Notes under the pieces: model-generated
The model's database searches: none
What the model saw: the letters and a program-made list of their open reading frames with translations, nothing else
Told to the model about the DNA's origin: nothing
Made by a program: the position numbers and the translations under genes
Assembly (NCBI RefSeq): GCF_032854445.1
Contig: NC_088298.1
Location: 21,601,295-21,665,294 of the forward strand
Direction of reading: 5' to 3'
Length of the DNA: 64,000 bases
DNA from: Liolophura sinensis
Lineage: Eukaryota > Mollusca > Polyplacophora > Chitonida > Chitonidae
In this document: positions 1 through 12,200 of the stretch, piece by piece
How the letters are laid out: each line of letters opens with the position of its first letter
Position numbering within the stretch: position 1 is the stretch's first letter

Positions 1-1424
1 AACGGATTGAAAATTTTATTTATTTTAAGATGGAGTCAATTCTTTTAAAAACTTTTAGCGGGAAAACTATTAATTGTAGCTCAAATATATTCAAATAGTT
101 CGGAAAATGCATATTTTTGCATGTACCTCGGGCTGTAGTTTGGTGCAAAATTGCAAATCTCTAGCTCTCATAATTTTCCATTTACAGGCTTTTGAAATTA
201 CGTAAATTCAAAACTCTAAAACCGCTTTTTTTTTTCAGTTTTAAATTCTATGTAACTAGACCAGTATTTCTCTGCATGAATATCTTATTTCAGAAGGAGG
301 TGGATGTGTCGAAGAACGTTTGCTTTACATGTTACAGAATCTGTGGTTATGAACAAAACTTGATTATTTTATAATAACATCAGTTTGGGCATATTTGGGC
401 ACATTTTGGGCCCAATAATCAGTATATGCATAAATCACATTAGTTCATTAGTAAAAAACTTTTTTGTTTTTGAGACTTTTTGACAAGAGCCTTTTAACCA
501 ATCATCCCAGATTCTGTCAGGGTGGAAAGTGTATGTAATGAGGTGGAACACCTAAGCTATTCTCCCCACGTTGGCAAATAGATTGAAGCTGTTGCAAATT
601 GCAAATTATCTCTCGCAACATGCACCAGTCTCTCTTACAGGCCAGCTTATTTATTCATCAACTGGCTAAATTCGCCGAGGCCGGGTTAAATTACCATGAA
701 GCACATTTCCAACATTCCTACTCCGAGCCTGGGATTGAACCAGCACTCCTTGTGTCACAGCTACTGAAAGATAATCATCTAAACTGTGCACATGCGCCCA
801 CAACTTTCCCCTACTCCACACTCGGAGACTAGACGCTATAATGTGAAGGCACAACTGTGCAAATAAGACTATTACGGTGAAAATTGTTTCTGTCGCTGAG
901 AGAAATGTCAATTTAGTTGTTCCCCAGCTGTAGGTTAATGCGGATTTGACGGTCAATCAGGAACGTTCTCGGTCGTTCTGTTTATCCAATAGGTACATGT
1001 GACCTAGTTATTATGGTGTGTCATCGCTTGGAGGCTACACATGCGCAGTTCAGGCAGCAATGTTACACATGCGCATTTCATGGAATTGGGTTAAAAATTT
1101 ACCTCAGAATTGAAGAGAGCGGGGGCGTTGATTGGATAAAACTGTCACGTAGACATTACAGGTTGTTGATACAGTATAACTTCATGTTCTGTTATTTTGC
1201 ATGTTGTTGAAATACATCAGTTTTTTTTTTTTTTTGAATATGGTGTTATGTTGAATATGACAGAATATTGTGATATGATAACATAATACGTTCTTGCATT
1301 TTTGTGATGTTGGTGTCTGGCAAATTTATAGTTTACCCCAGTCTTTATGGTTTCCTCCACCATTAAACCTAACGACCGTTATATATATATTAAGTTAGCC
1401 AGCGTCGAGAACGTAGCTAAACGA

Positions 1425-1620
1425 CCTCTTCGTTTGGCCTGTTATGAACCGAGCGTCTGCCTCGAAGTGTGAAGACAAAACCTGGGTCGGGTCGCGTCAT
1501 ACCAAAGACTTCAGAAATGGTTGTTGTTGCTGCCTCGCTTGGCGCTCAGCACTGAGATGTTAGAGCATTAAGGAAAGAGGACGGGTTGGTCAGGTGTCTC
1601 AATATTTTTCAAGCCTTGAA
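1425..1620 (+). mobile_element. Family B tRNA-derived SINE relic
   Basis: Contains the family B blocks also seen at 18424-18757 and 30118-30330: CTCGCTTGGCGCTCAGC and GGACGGGTTGGTC. Degenerate; no target-site duplication recognised. Confidence 0.5.
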
Positions 1621-2382
1621 AACTTTGACATCAGACTGACTGGTGGTCGTTGACATGGGAGAAATAATGTGTTCAGTAAATTTTACAGAAAGTCCTTTAT
1701 CTAGGTGATACTGGAACGTATTCTGTTACTATAGCAAATTATTGTGTCATATTCAATGTAATATCCTGTTAGTCTAATACAATCTTTATGCCTTTGCCCT
1801 TTCTTTGAATCGTCCTTGGGGAGTATTTGGTATCTAGACTCCAGATGTAAGCTGTATTGACTAGACTGAGGTGTCGAAATGAAACACAAGATCACAGCAG
1901 TGCATGGGAGATCACTCGAGTAGAGTATGTTACGTATAAACTCGTTAATATAACATAATATTTGCCTTTATGCTTGATTGTATCCCCCTGAACTTTCCCT
2001 TTTATGTATATAAGGCTGTGATAGTTTAAAAAAAAAACACACTGTCTAAATCTGACACCGAAAATTAAACGTTGTGTACACATCCACAAATATACTCGTA
2101 ATATATAAGTTGTTAATGACGTCCTAATAACGTTTACTTATGCAGCACAAAAAATAAATCAAACAGAATAACGATTTTGATTTTATGGGCACTTGTCACT
2201 TTTATAGATATTGATCTGCATAGTCATATAGACGACATTAGACAAAAACGTGTTTTGCGATCTGCATGACTTGACTGGCTCACATCCTCCTAAAGTAGAA
2301 GAATAGACACCGGACGCAGGGGAACAGTTAGAAATTTGTGGACAGAAACAGACGTTAGTGACACATCATTCTGTTTTTACAG

Positions 2383-2415
2383 TATGTGACCAGAAAAATA
2401 AATTCTGGTCACATA
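2383..2415. repeat. Perfect 13-bp inverted repeat with 7-base loop
   Basis: TATGTGACCAGAA, then AAATAAA, then TTCTGGTCACATA. The stem is perfect and lies about 830 bp upstream of the putative ARMC8 start. Function unknown. Confidence 0.8.
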
Positions 2416-3246
2416 TCTTTTTAAATTTTTTTTTTAATTTTTTTTGTTACTAAGAGAGAAAAGAAAAGGAAACTATCTTATTATAGGCCTATACGTGACA
2501 TTACCGCGCTTTACACATTCCATATTTCGATGGAGGGACGGAAACAGAACAGCTTGTGACTTTGACACGAGTGTCAGAGACTCCCGATATGTAAGCTTCC
2601 ACGGAAGCTCGTTAAACCTCTTCCGCTTTTGGCTAGCTCAGATACAACTTACAAGGGCATGTAATATTAAACAACTGTATACAGACTTTTAACTAAATAC
2701 TTCTGACATGCAGGTAGAAAGTATTAATAAGTGGAATGATTAGGCCATTTACAAATTGGTAGTATTGATCAACTACTGTACATTTATCGCCTGCAAGGTA
2801 AAACTGATTTTTGCTGAATAAAGATGTTTCTACCCAGTACATAAAACACAGAATTTCATATTTATACTTATAGTACATGGCCGGGCGTGTTGGATCGATA
2901 CGAGGGCCTGTGGTTATCGACACACACATTCGGGCATTCTCTTGCAGTCTCTTCGCTTATTATATTTTATAATAATATGACTCCTGTGAATGTACGTAGC
3001 AAAGAAACAAAGAAACAAAGAGACAGTTTTAAAGCAAGAGTAAAGATTTCCGTATATATTTTGAGTTTATATTTTGTATATAATCACGTTCCCCGCTTGT
3101 ATTTGGACCCGGCTTAATGGAAGGCTGTGGTAAACATCAATAACACAAATCATGGGTCTGGTGAATCTACTTCCGGTCTCCTTGCAAACGTCTGCAGGCC
3201 AGAGTTTTGATGGTACATGTAATTTGACGGCCGAACTTCATCCTTT

Positions 3247-3267
3247 ATGATGATTTTATCGGCAATG
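3247..3267 (+). CDS. ARMC8: ARMC8 coding exon 1 (putative start)
   Basis: Encodes MMILSAM (residues 1-7), followed by donor GTGAGA in phase 0, which joins exon 2 in frame. The start aligns with the human ARMC8 segment beginning MSVLSEV (shared ILS/VLS), which supports it. The exon is tiny, so an alternative upstream first exon cannot be excluded. Confidence 0.55.
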
Positions 3268-6200
3268 GTGAGAAATCCTGGCCCTGTTTTGTCTTGTAGA
3301 CGACGTGTCTTTTGTGTGAAGCCTTTGTCGGCGATTGCTTGAGCGTGATAAAGTGATGAACTGAATGAGTAGGCTAGGAGCTGAAAGTGAACGTGTGCTT
3401 GTTCCAGTTACTGATGTTGTTGCACATGTCAGCTCGGCTGTTTGGGAGCCGTCAAATTCACTTTCTGACAGTCTGCTGGCCGGAATGACGGCACAGATAC
3501 TTGTCTTTTGAACAGCCTGATGTTGCGGCGTATCTCTCTACCGACTTGCTGTTATGTGGAACCACAGTTAGATTTTGCACACCCTTTACATTAGTTAAAG
3601 ATACGATAGCTCCGAAAGACCCCCAATTCCTTTTAATATACTGGCCTAGCGTCGTTGCAGTCTCGATGTTTGCAGTGTTTATTTCATACTCAACGAAGGT
3701 CCAGGCCGATTGTCTTTGTTATCGAACAAGTCTTGCACAAATAAAAGACACCAACACAAAGACTTGCTTTCCGCACCCACCGCACCGACGCCATACGTCT
3801 CTACTCGATTGAGAACAGATTTATTACAGCCTTGAAGGCTTCCACAGTATACGCTCCTCGGCGAATATCGCCATCTTCCCACTACTCCACTGTGAAGTAG
3901 GACATGCGCGTAGCTGTTCAACATGGTGGCAGTGGCCGAGAGGCGTATACCGTGGAAGCTGTTTTGGCTGTAATAAATCTGTTCTAAAACATGTAGGGAC
4001 GTATGTTGGTGGTGTGGTGGTTGCAGGAAGTAAGTCTTTAGGTTGGTGTCTTTTATTTGTGCGAGACTTGTTCGATGACAAAGACAATCGGCCTGGACCT
4101 TTGTTGAGTACGAAATTAACGTTGTAAGTGTCGAAACTCTAAAGACGCTAGGCCAGCATAACAAAAGGAGTTGGAGTCTTTTGGGGCTAAAGATAAATAT
4201 GAGACCCCTTGATTTCAGGGTATTAAATCTATGATTCACACCATCTGTACTGCAGAATAGAGCTGTAAAACCGACATTGTTGCCCTAGCTGTCGTTGACC
4301 GGATTCTGCAGATATTCTTTGTGAAATGCTGATCATTGAAGTCCTGCCAAATGATCAAATCAGACTGTCAACTTTATCATCTCAAATCCATTATGAATTA
4401 ATGTCATTGAACTTTTGTCAGTGAAATATCTTTATATATTTGACATTAAACAGCGACAATCAGTCTTGAGATTTTGAATTCAGAGTAGTTTGAAACTGAT
4501 GAACTGTTTTCACATCACCTAACCAAAGCGCCAACCATTGACTATTTGGGTGAAAATGTTGTATATTGTAAATTTCTTTGTCAAGGTTGATGTTTCTCCA
4601 TGTTAACTTGATTTGTCTGACTATTCTTCTTTCAGACTCGCCAGCATTGTGGTCAATACATTAAATGCTTTTATCAAAAGGTGAAAATTACCGGAAGCTT
4701 AATTTTTGTGTAGAAATTATGAAGTGTATTATAAATAAAACTTGTTCAACTTTATGTGAACAAGAAAAATCCCTTTCTCTGTCAATGGACCACACTAAGC
4801 ATTTTTGTTATGTTAAGCAGAAAATGGCTACATTTAATTATTGCCCTACTTTTGTAATTTTTCACAGGATGTGGATGGTTGCCATGGGTACATCGATGAT
4901 TTGTTTTCTAATGAATCTGACAAATGGTTAGATGCCACAACGTAAGTGAACAACAAGAATTCTACGAGTAATGGTGTGCCAGACTACAGTATAGTTACAT
5001 ATATTTCTTCATCACATGCATGGAGATACTAAACATTTCTTGTCATTGTGCCTAGTACCTGTGACCCTCGCAGCAATGCAAAGGATGTTAGTTCAAGTCC
5101 AGCACCTGCATGTCTTGTCCACAGATTTCCTCTCTCATTTTATGTGGGAAAATTAATGGTGGTGAGTTTCCGTGGGTTCTGCCTGGTTTCCTCCCACTAT
5201 GATGCTGGCCCCCGGCGTGTATTTAACTGAAATATTCTTGAGTATAGTGTAAACTCCAATCAAATAAATAAATCTGGTCATATGTGGGAAGGTCTGCAAG
5301 CAACCTGCAGATGGTTCATGGTTTCCCCCTGCTTTGCTCGGTTTCCTGGCATCATAATGCTGGCTGCATTGAACACCATGCAGTCTGCATTGAACACCAT
5401 GCAGTCAAATAAATAAATAAATCACCTTGTAAATTGATCAGTGTTTTTTTTTTAGATTTTGTGTTTATACATATTCGTGTAGCCCAGCAAAGATATACAT
5501 GTATATTTTAGTCTTGAAATGAAATAGGTGAAATTGTATAATATACGTGTGTATTTGCTTTCCCCTTTGTAACATGGTGTACATGGTGAAAGTAATGTAG
5601 CAGAGTACTTGTCAACATGCATGTATTAAATATGATGAAAGTAAAGCAGTTCTCAGTATGCCACAGTGACAAAAGCACTTCTCAGTAAGCCACAGTGACA
5701 AAAGCCGTTCTCAGTATGCCATAGTGACAAAAGCAGTTCTCAGTATGCCAGAGTGACAAAAGCAGTTCTCAGTATGCCAGAGTGACAAAAGCAGTTTTTG
5801 GTATGCCAGAGTGACAAAAGCAGTTCTCAGTATGCCACAGTGACAAAAGCAGTTCTCAGTGTGCCACAGTGACAAAAGCAGTTCTCAGTGTGCCACAGTG
5901 ACAAAGCAGTTCTCAGTATGCCACAGTAACAGAAGCAGTTCTCAGTGTGCCATAGTGACAAAAGCAGTTCTCAGTATGCCACAGTGACAAAAGCAGTTCT
6001 CAGTGTGCCACCGTGACAAAAGCAGTTCTCAGTATGCCATAGTGACAAAAGCAGTTCTCAGTGTGCCACAGTGACAAAAGCAGTTCTCAGTATGCCACAG
6101 TGACAAAAGCAGTTCTCAGTATGCCAGAGTGACAAAAGCAGTTCTCAGTATGCCATAGTGACGAAAGCAGTTCTCAGTATGCCACAGTGACAGAAGCAGT

Positions 6201-9200
6201 TCTCAGTATGCCACAGTGACAGAAGCAGTTCTCAGTATGCCATAGTGACGAAAGTAGTTCTCAGTATGCCACAGTGACAAAAGCAGTTCTCAGTAAGCCA
6301 CCGTGACAAAAGCAGTTCTCAGTATGCCACAGTGACAAAAGCAGTTCTCAGTATGCCACAGTGACAAAAGCAGTTCTCAGTATGCCAGAGTGACAAAAGC
6401 CGTTCTCAGTATGCCACAGTGACAAAAGTAGTTCTCAGTATGCCACAGTGACAAAAGCAGTTCTCAGTATGCCAGAGTGACAAAAGCAGTTCTCAGTATG
6501 CCAGAGTGACAAAAGCAGTTCTCAGTAAGCCACAGTGACAAAAGCCGTTCTCAGTATGCCAGAGTGACAAAAGCAGTTCTCAGTATGCCACAGTGACAAA
6601 AGCAGTTCTCAGTAAGCCACAGTGACAAAAGCAGTTCTCAGTGTGCCACAGTGACAAAAGCAACTCCCAGTATGCCACAGTGACAAAGGCAATCAAATAA
6701 TTAATATGAGGAAATACAGAAAAGTACTGTAACATTTATGCTTCTGGAGATGATGATGTCATCGTGTGTATTAACTGTGTTATAGTATGAAATAATCGTA
6801 CATGTTTCTTTTCCATTTTACACAGAAAAATAAAGTATATAGTTATTGGGAACAACAAGCAGAAATCGTGCATCATCAATTATGGTGTCATTCCAAGGTA
6901 GGTTTACCTATATCAAGAATTAGATCACAATCAAGAAAAAATAAAACAATAGATATATCAACATATTCTATACAAAATTAATCTCTAGCCCATCTGTGTT
7001 TGAAAAATTAGTTTTCAAACAGTCTTCAGTTTTCATATTTACTGTTCAGCAAACTGGTCAGCGCTTGTACATGTATTTTGTAAACAGGAGAAGTGGATTC
7101 AATCCCAACCCCAGCCAGGCATAAGAGTTTACACAACAATTGTCTTGGTCCTTCGGAGTTTCTGCCAGCTTAAGGGCCAGGCCGTGTACTTGGGGTACTG
7201 CGAGAAAAGGACACTGTTGTGATATGACAAATGCCCAGTGGACAGTTTGAGACCTTTCTGACTAATATATTCATGTACATATATATGCATGTCCAGGGTT
7301 AGGCCTCACCTTTTTATATTTTTGTTTTATAGATTGTGGTGCAGAATGAATCCTTTGTCAATGTTGGAGGAGGGTTTAAAAATCGAATTTAAGGGAAATG
7401 TGGACTTTATCATCTTCTCAATGTCATGTTTACTTGATTACTTGAAAACCTTAAAAAACTGGAAAATAATATTAAAAAAAATGTCTGTGTTGGACCCAAA
7501 AAGGATAGATTTACAGTTTTATTTTGTTTTCCAGATTGTTGTTTTTTTAGTGTCGGCTCACCTGTAAAACAAGTAATAAATGTCAGGTAATCGATGTTGT
7601 TGATTGCAAGGATTCTGTGCTGATCCAAGTTTAGTAAATGATATACACATTGACCACTCAAAGGTCTTTTGATCAATATGGTTGTGGGTTTCCCCTGGGC
7701 TCTGCCTGGTTTCCTCACACCATAATGCTGGCCGCCATCATATAAGTAAAATATTCTTAAATATGGTGTAAAACACCAGCCAAATAAATAAGTAAATGTT
7801 TCTTCTGTTTATGTTGCAGGCTGCTCCAGTGGATGATAGACGATGTGACCCCCATAGAGCTACGAACAGAGGCTGCCGTGGTGCTGGGGAGTCTGGCTAA
7901 GGGGGTAGAGGAGAACATTGACTGTCTGGTGGAGGCTGGAACTGTGTCTGTCTTACTCAAGGGTTGGTCAAATCTCATGGAGTTGGGGAGTTGCTTGGGG
8001 GGGGGGGGAGGGGGGAGGCAAAGGCTTTACTCAATGATATTTCACTTCACTTAAATTGTGTGTGTCAGTTGTTAGGGTTTTGGGTGGAGGAAACCAGCCT
8101 GAGCCTGGAGAAAATCACTGGCCTTTAGAAAAAACGATAAATGTCATGAATTTTGTCAGAGAGAGGTCATGAATTTCGAGAAAGTCATGAAAAGAATTAT
8201 GAATTTTCTTTACTCTGAGCATGTTAGTATATACCTGTACTAATGTGAAATGTCCTGTATGTCTACGGTCTCTGTTTTCTGTTATTTCCTAATTAGGTAG
8301 AAGTCATGAATTTTCATATTTGGGTAATCAGAAGTTAAATAAATATAACAACCCTGGTTCTTTACAAGGTACCAAACAATCCTGGTTTTTCACCAGGTAC
8401 CAAACAATCCTGGTTTTTCACCAGGTACCAAACAATCCTGGTTTTTGACAAGGTACCAAACAATCCTGGTTTTTCACCAGGTACCAAACAATCCTGGTTT
8501 TTTACAAGGTACCAAACAATTCTGGTTTTTCACCAGGTACCAAACAATCCTGGTTTTTCACCAAACAATCCTGGTTTTTCACCAGGTACCAAACAATCCT
8601 GGTTTTTCACCAAACAATCCTGGTTTTTCACCAGGTACCAAACAATCCTGGTTTTTCACCAGGTACCAAACAATCCTGCTTTTTCACCAGGCACCAAACA
8701 ATCCTGGTTTTTCACCAGGTTCCAAACAATCCTGAATTTATCAGATGGAACAGCAGGACTGTCTTACATCGTTGGTTGTAGTTCAATACCTGCTGCGTGA
8801 AAGAGAGAATCTTTCACTTTTTGTCATGTCCATTTCCAGTGTATCTGTACATGTTTATTATAATAGTGTGCAAAAAGGTCTGTCAGCAACCTACGGACCT
8901 ACATGATTATTGTCTACCGTATTATGGTTTCAGGCCTGTCTAACAACAATCTGAAGTATGTTGAAGCCTGTTTGAGATGTCTGAGAATCATCTTCTCCAG
9001 CTCACTTACAGCTGTCGACTTTATTTATCAGGTAATCAAAATTAAAAGGTAATGCAAGTGAGAAGCTCTGGCAGCAACCTGTGGATGGTCGTGGGTATCC
9101 CCCGAGCCCTGCTCAGTTGACTCCCATGGTAATGCTGGGTGCTGTCGTATAAGTGACATGATGTGGAGTCGAACGTAAAACACCAATCAAAAAAATAAAT

Positions 9201-12200
9201 TAAAAAATAAAATTTTCATCAATATCTGGTAAATAAAAAATCAGCAGCCAATTTTAGGCTAGGAAACCGTTGCCAACGTCTGGTTAGAAAAATCAATCCA
9301 GTCAGTGACCGATTGAAAACGTGTGGCCAGTATGTGGTAGAAAAAAAACATGCTTCAGGTAGCTGATTAAATAGGACTATCGCCATTGTGGGAGAATACA
9401 CATAGTTTAGTCTGTCAGAGTTAAAAAGGAAAGGTGAAAATTTAACTACAAAAAAGGGTGATAGTGAAGCACACTAGATGTAAACTTTGCATATGTCATA
9501 AGGATTTTCAAGAAGAGCTTTTTTCAGTGGACAGAATTATTCATGCAACATTAGTGAGTTGTAAACTTTAGGAATTTGTTGTTGTAATGAGTTCAGTAGT
9601 TCTGTCTAACATTTGTTTTTCTTGTTTTTTTACATTACCCAGGATGCCACAGTGATACCTCACCTCATTAACATAATCTCCAAGTCCGTCTGCACTCAGG
9701 AATGTATCACAACTATTTTTGCTGATTGCTGCAAGGTGAGAGTCCAGTGCAGGCTTCTGTGCATGCATCAGCCAAAATTACGTTATGTTCTGATGTTAGA
9801 TGCTGATACGGGGGCTTCCATGGCTGCAGGGGTTAGCACGCCAGCACGGCGCAATGACCCATGTGCCTGTCATCAGTGCCGTGGCTGTAAGTTCAGTTCT
9901 GGCTTCCTCTCTGGAGGTACGTGGGAAGATCTGTCTGCAACTTGTGGATGATCGTGTTTTACCCAGGGTTGTGCAGGCTTTCCTCCCACCATAATGCTGG
10001 CCGCCATAATATAAGTGAAATTTTCTTGAGTACTGTGTAAAATGCCAATCAAAGGTGCAGTGCTCCAAACTTCCCCACCCATAGGTTATGCAGTTGACAT
10101 ATAGGTCAAATATCCTTGAGTATGGCGTAAAGCACCAGTTTTCAATCACTGGTACATACGATGTGGGTTCATTGTCTTGCACAGAGAATTTGTAGGTTGA
10201 CCTGCTTGCACTATTTTGGGGGGCCATGGTAATAGTCAGTTGATGGCACTAGAGGGACCGTTTCCACTGTCTAACGTTACGTAGAAGCTTGTCTGTCACT
10301 AATGGCCTGTATCTCTGTACATCACATGTAGGAAAGTAGTATACTTCAAGCCTCTGGTTTCCTCCATGCACACTGGTTTCCTCCATACGCACGGGTTTCC
10401 TCAATGCACTCTCGTTTTTCCTCCATGCTCTCTGGTTTCCTCCATGCACACTGTTTTTTTCTATGCACTCTGGCTTTCTCCATGTACACTGGTTTCCTCC
10501 ATGCACTCTTGTTTCCTCCACTCATAAAACTAACGGCCATCGCATAAGTGAAAAATAAAGGTATGGCATGAAAAATTAAAAGTTAAATAAAACACTAGTG
10601 AAGTAAATCCCTAAATACAGAATATGGATATAAAACTTTAATTTGCCTTTGCTTTGCGCTTACAGACGGAGACTCACCAGTCCTTACTGTGTAGCAATGG
10701 TGCCATTGCTGCCCTGGCCCCTCTACTGTGTTCCAACATTTATAAGGTAAGCGTCGTGTTTATGAACATACTTTAACAGTCACAGCCGTTTCTTTCTGAT
10801 GCCTTGGTACATGTATCTTTATAAGTCAATTTTTAATCTGGAATTCTTGCGCAGCTATGGAATCAGCCATATCAGAAAAACCGGGAAACATGATGTTGTG
10901 TCACTTGTACTTAACACTTGTATTTGAGTTTCTAAATTTGCGTGATTTTACTTTGAGTGATAGAGGTTGGTGATGTCATGAATGAAGTGTTCACTTGAAA
11001 CTAACAGTTACAGGGATAGCACACACTGGGTTGAAGCAGTCTACATAGATATTCACATACTATGGTAAATAACATAAAAGTTTGCTTGAAAAACGTGCCT
11101 TTTGGAGGCAAATACATGTAAATGTCACAAAATTAAGAAATAATGATTCTTTATTTGAGCATTTTTTAGTTTAGTACAGTAAATGTGGAAGGGTTGAAAT
11201 TTTAGAAAGACGCGTTGCAGGCATATTAGTGCTAAAATTTTAACTCTTCCATATGTAATGTATTGAAATGAACAACAATGGCTAGATACAGTGTCATTAT
11301 TACCGTTGTATGATGTCTTCTCACTCAAACCCATCAACAGAACTCCCAGAATCAGGCAAACTTAACAACTTACCCATGGATGGAAGTTTAGGCCATTACA
11401 GTATTTATTTATTTGATTGATGTTTTACGCCTTACTCAAGAATATTTCACTTATACGACGGTGGCCAGCATCATGGTGGGTGGAAACTGGACAGAGCCCG
11501 GGGGAAACCCACTACCATCCGCTGGTTGCTGCGGACCCTCCCACATACGGCCTGAGAGGAAGCCAGCGTGAGCTGAACTGACAGTGACCACATTGGTGAG
11601 GGGCTCCTGGGTCATTACGCTGCGCTAGCGCGGTAAACAAGTGAGCCTCGGAGGCCCGTCATAGATAAACCAATAGATATTTTTCTCTGCCATCACAGGT
11701 TCAGATGCCCACACTGTCATGCTTTGCCATGATGTGTTACCAGAATGAGCAAGTGTCCATGGCTGTGGCCACAGGTATTTCTAAGTTTCGTCATTTTTTA
11801 AAATGTCCTTGAGATCATGTGAGTTTTTGTAAACAGATTTGTAAACACGATATTTCTCAAATTCATTAACATTGTTTAATTAGTTTTCAATGAACCGTAT
11901 TGTTTTTCATTTACCTTGACATATTTTTCAAGGTCATGCGCCTCCATTTCCATCCGCTGAAAACACATTATCTCTTGTAACTTTGGTGGGTGGATATGTA
12001 TTGGATTGCACTGTATTTTTGTGTTATTCCAGCCACTTACAATGCAGAACCGATTCCAAACCTTTTTGTCAAACTTCTGGCAAGGGACAAGACTCATGAA
12101 ATGCAGATGGCTGCTGCCCAGTGTTTGACATATCTGTGTAGAGGAGGTGCCATTAGTCCAGACAACCCCATCATAGTGCTTAAGGTACGGACATTCTGAT

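Larger units (their letters stand above)
1..3246. other. Upstream flank of ARMC8, no gene seen
   Basis: No open frame here has splice or homology support. It contains a SINE-like stretch with a reverse B-box (about 665-835), a family B SINE relic (about 1425-1620), a 13-bp-stem hairpin (2383-2415), and short A/T runs. The ARMC8 promoter is expected in the last few hundred bases, but no definite core element was recognised. Confidence 0.6.

Noticed and set aside
3679-4239. 186-codon reverse-strand frame and the matching 103-codon + frame at 3501-3812
   Set aside because: Both encode nearly the same peptide because they read the two arms of an inverted repeat. No family similarity and no splice support.
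4634-4686. Extra ARMC8 exon starting after TTTCAG at 4635
   Set aside because: It would join exon 2 but lacks similarity to ARMC8, and the donor-like GTGAAA is poor; exon 3247-3267 fits phase and homology better.
8445-8735. 96-codon frame in ARMC8 intron 4
   Set aside because: It is translation of a 28-bp minisatellite with mixed unit lengths; not a conserved protein.
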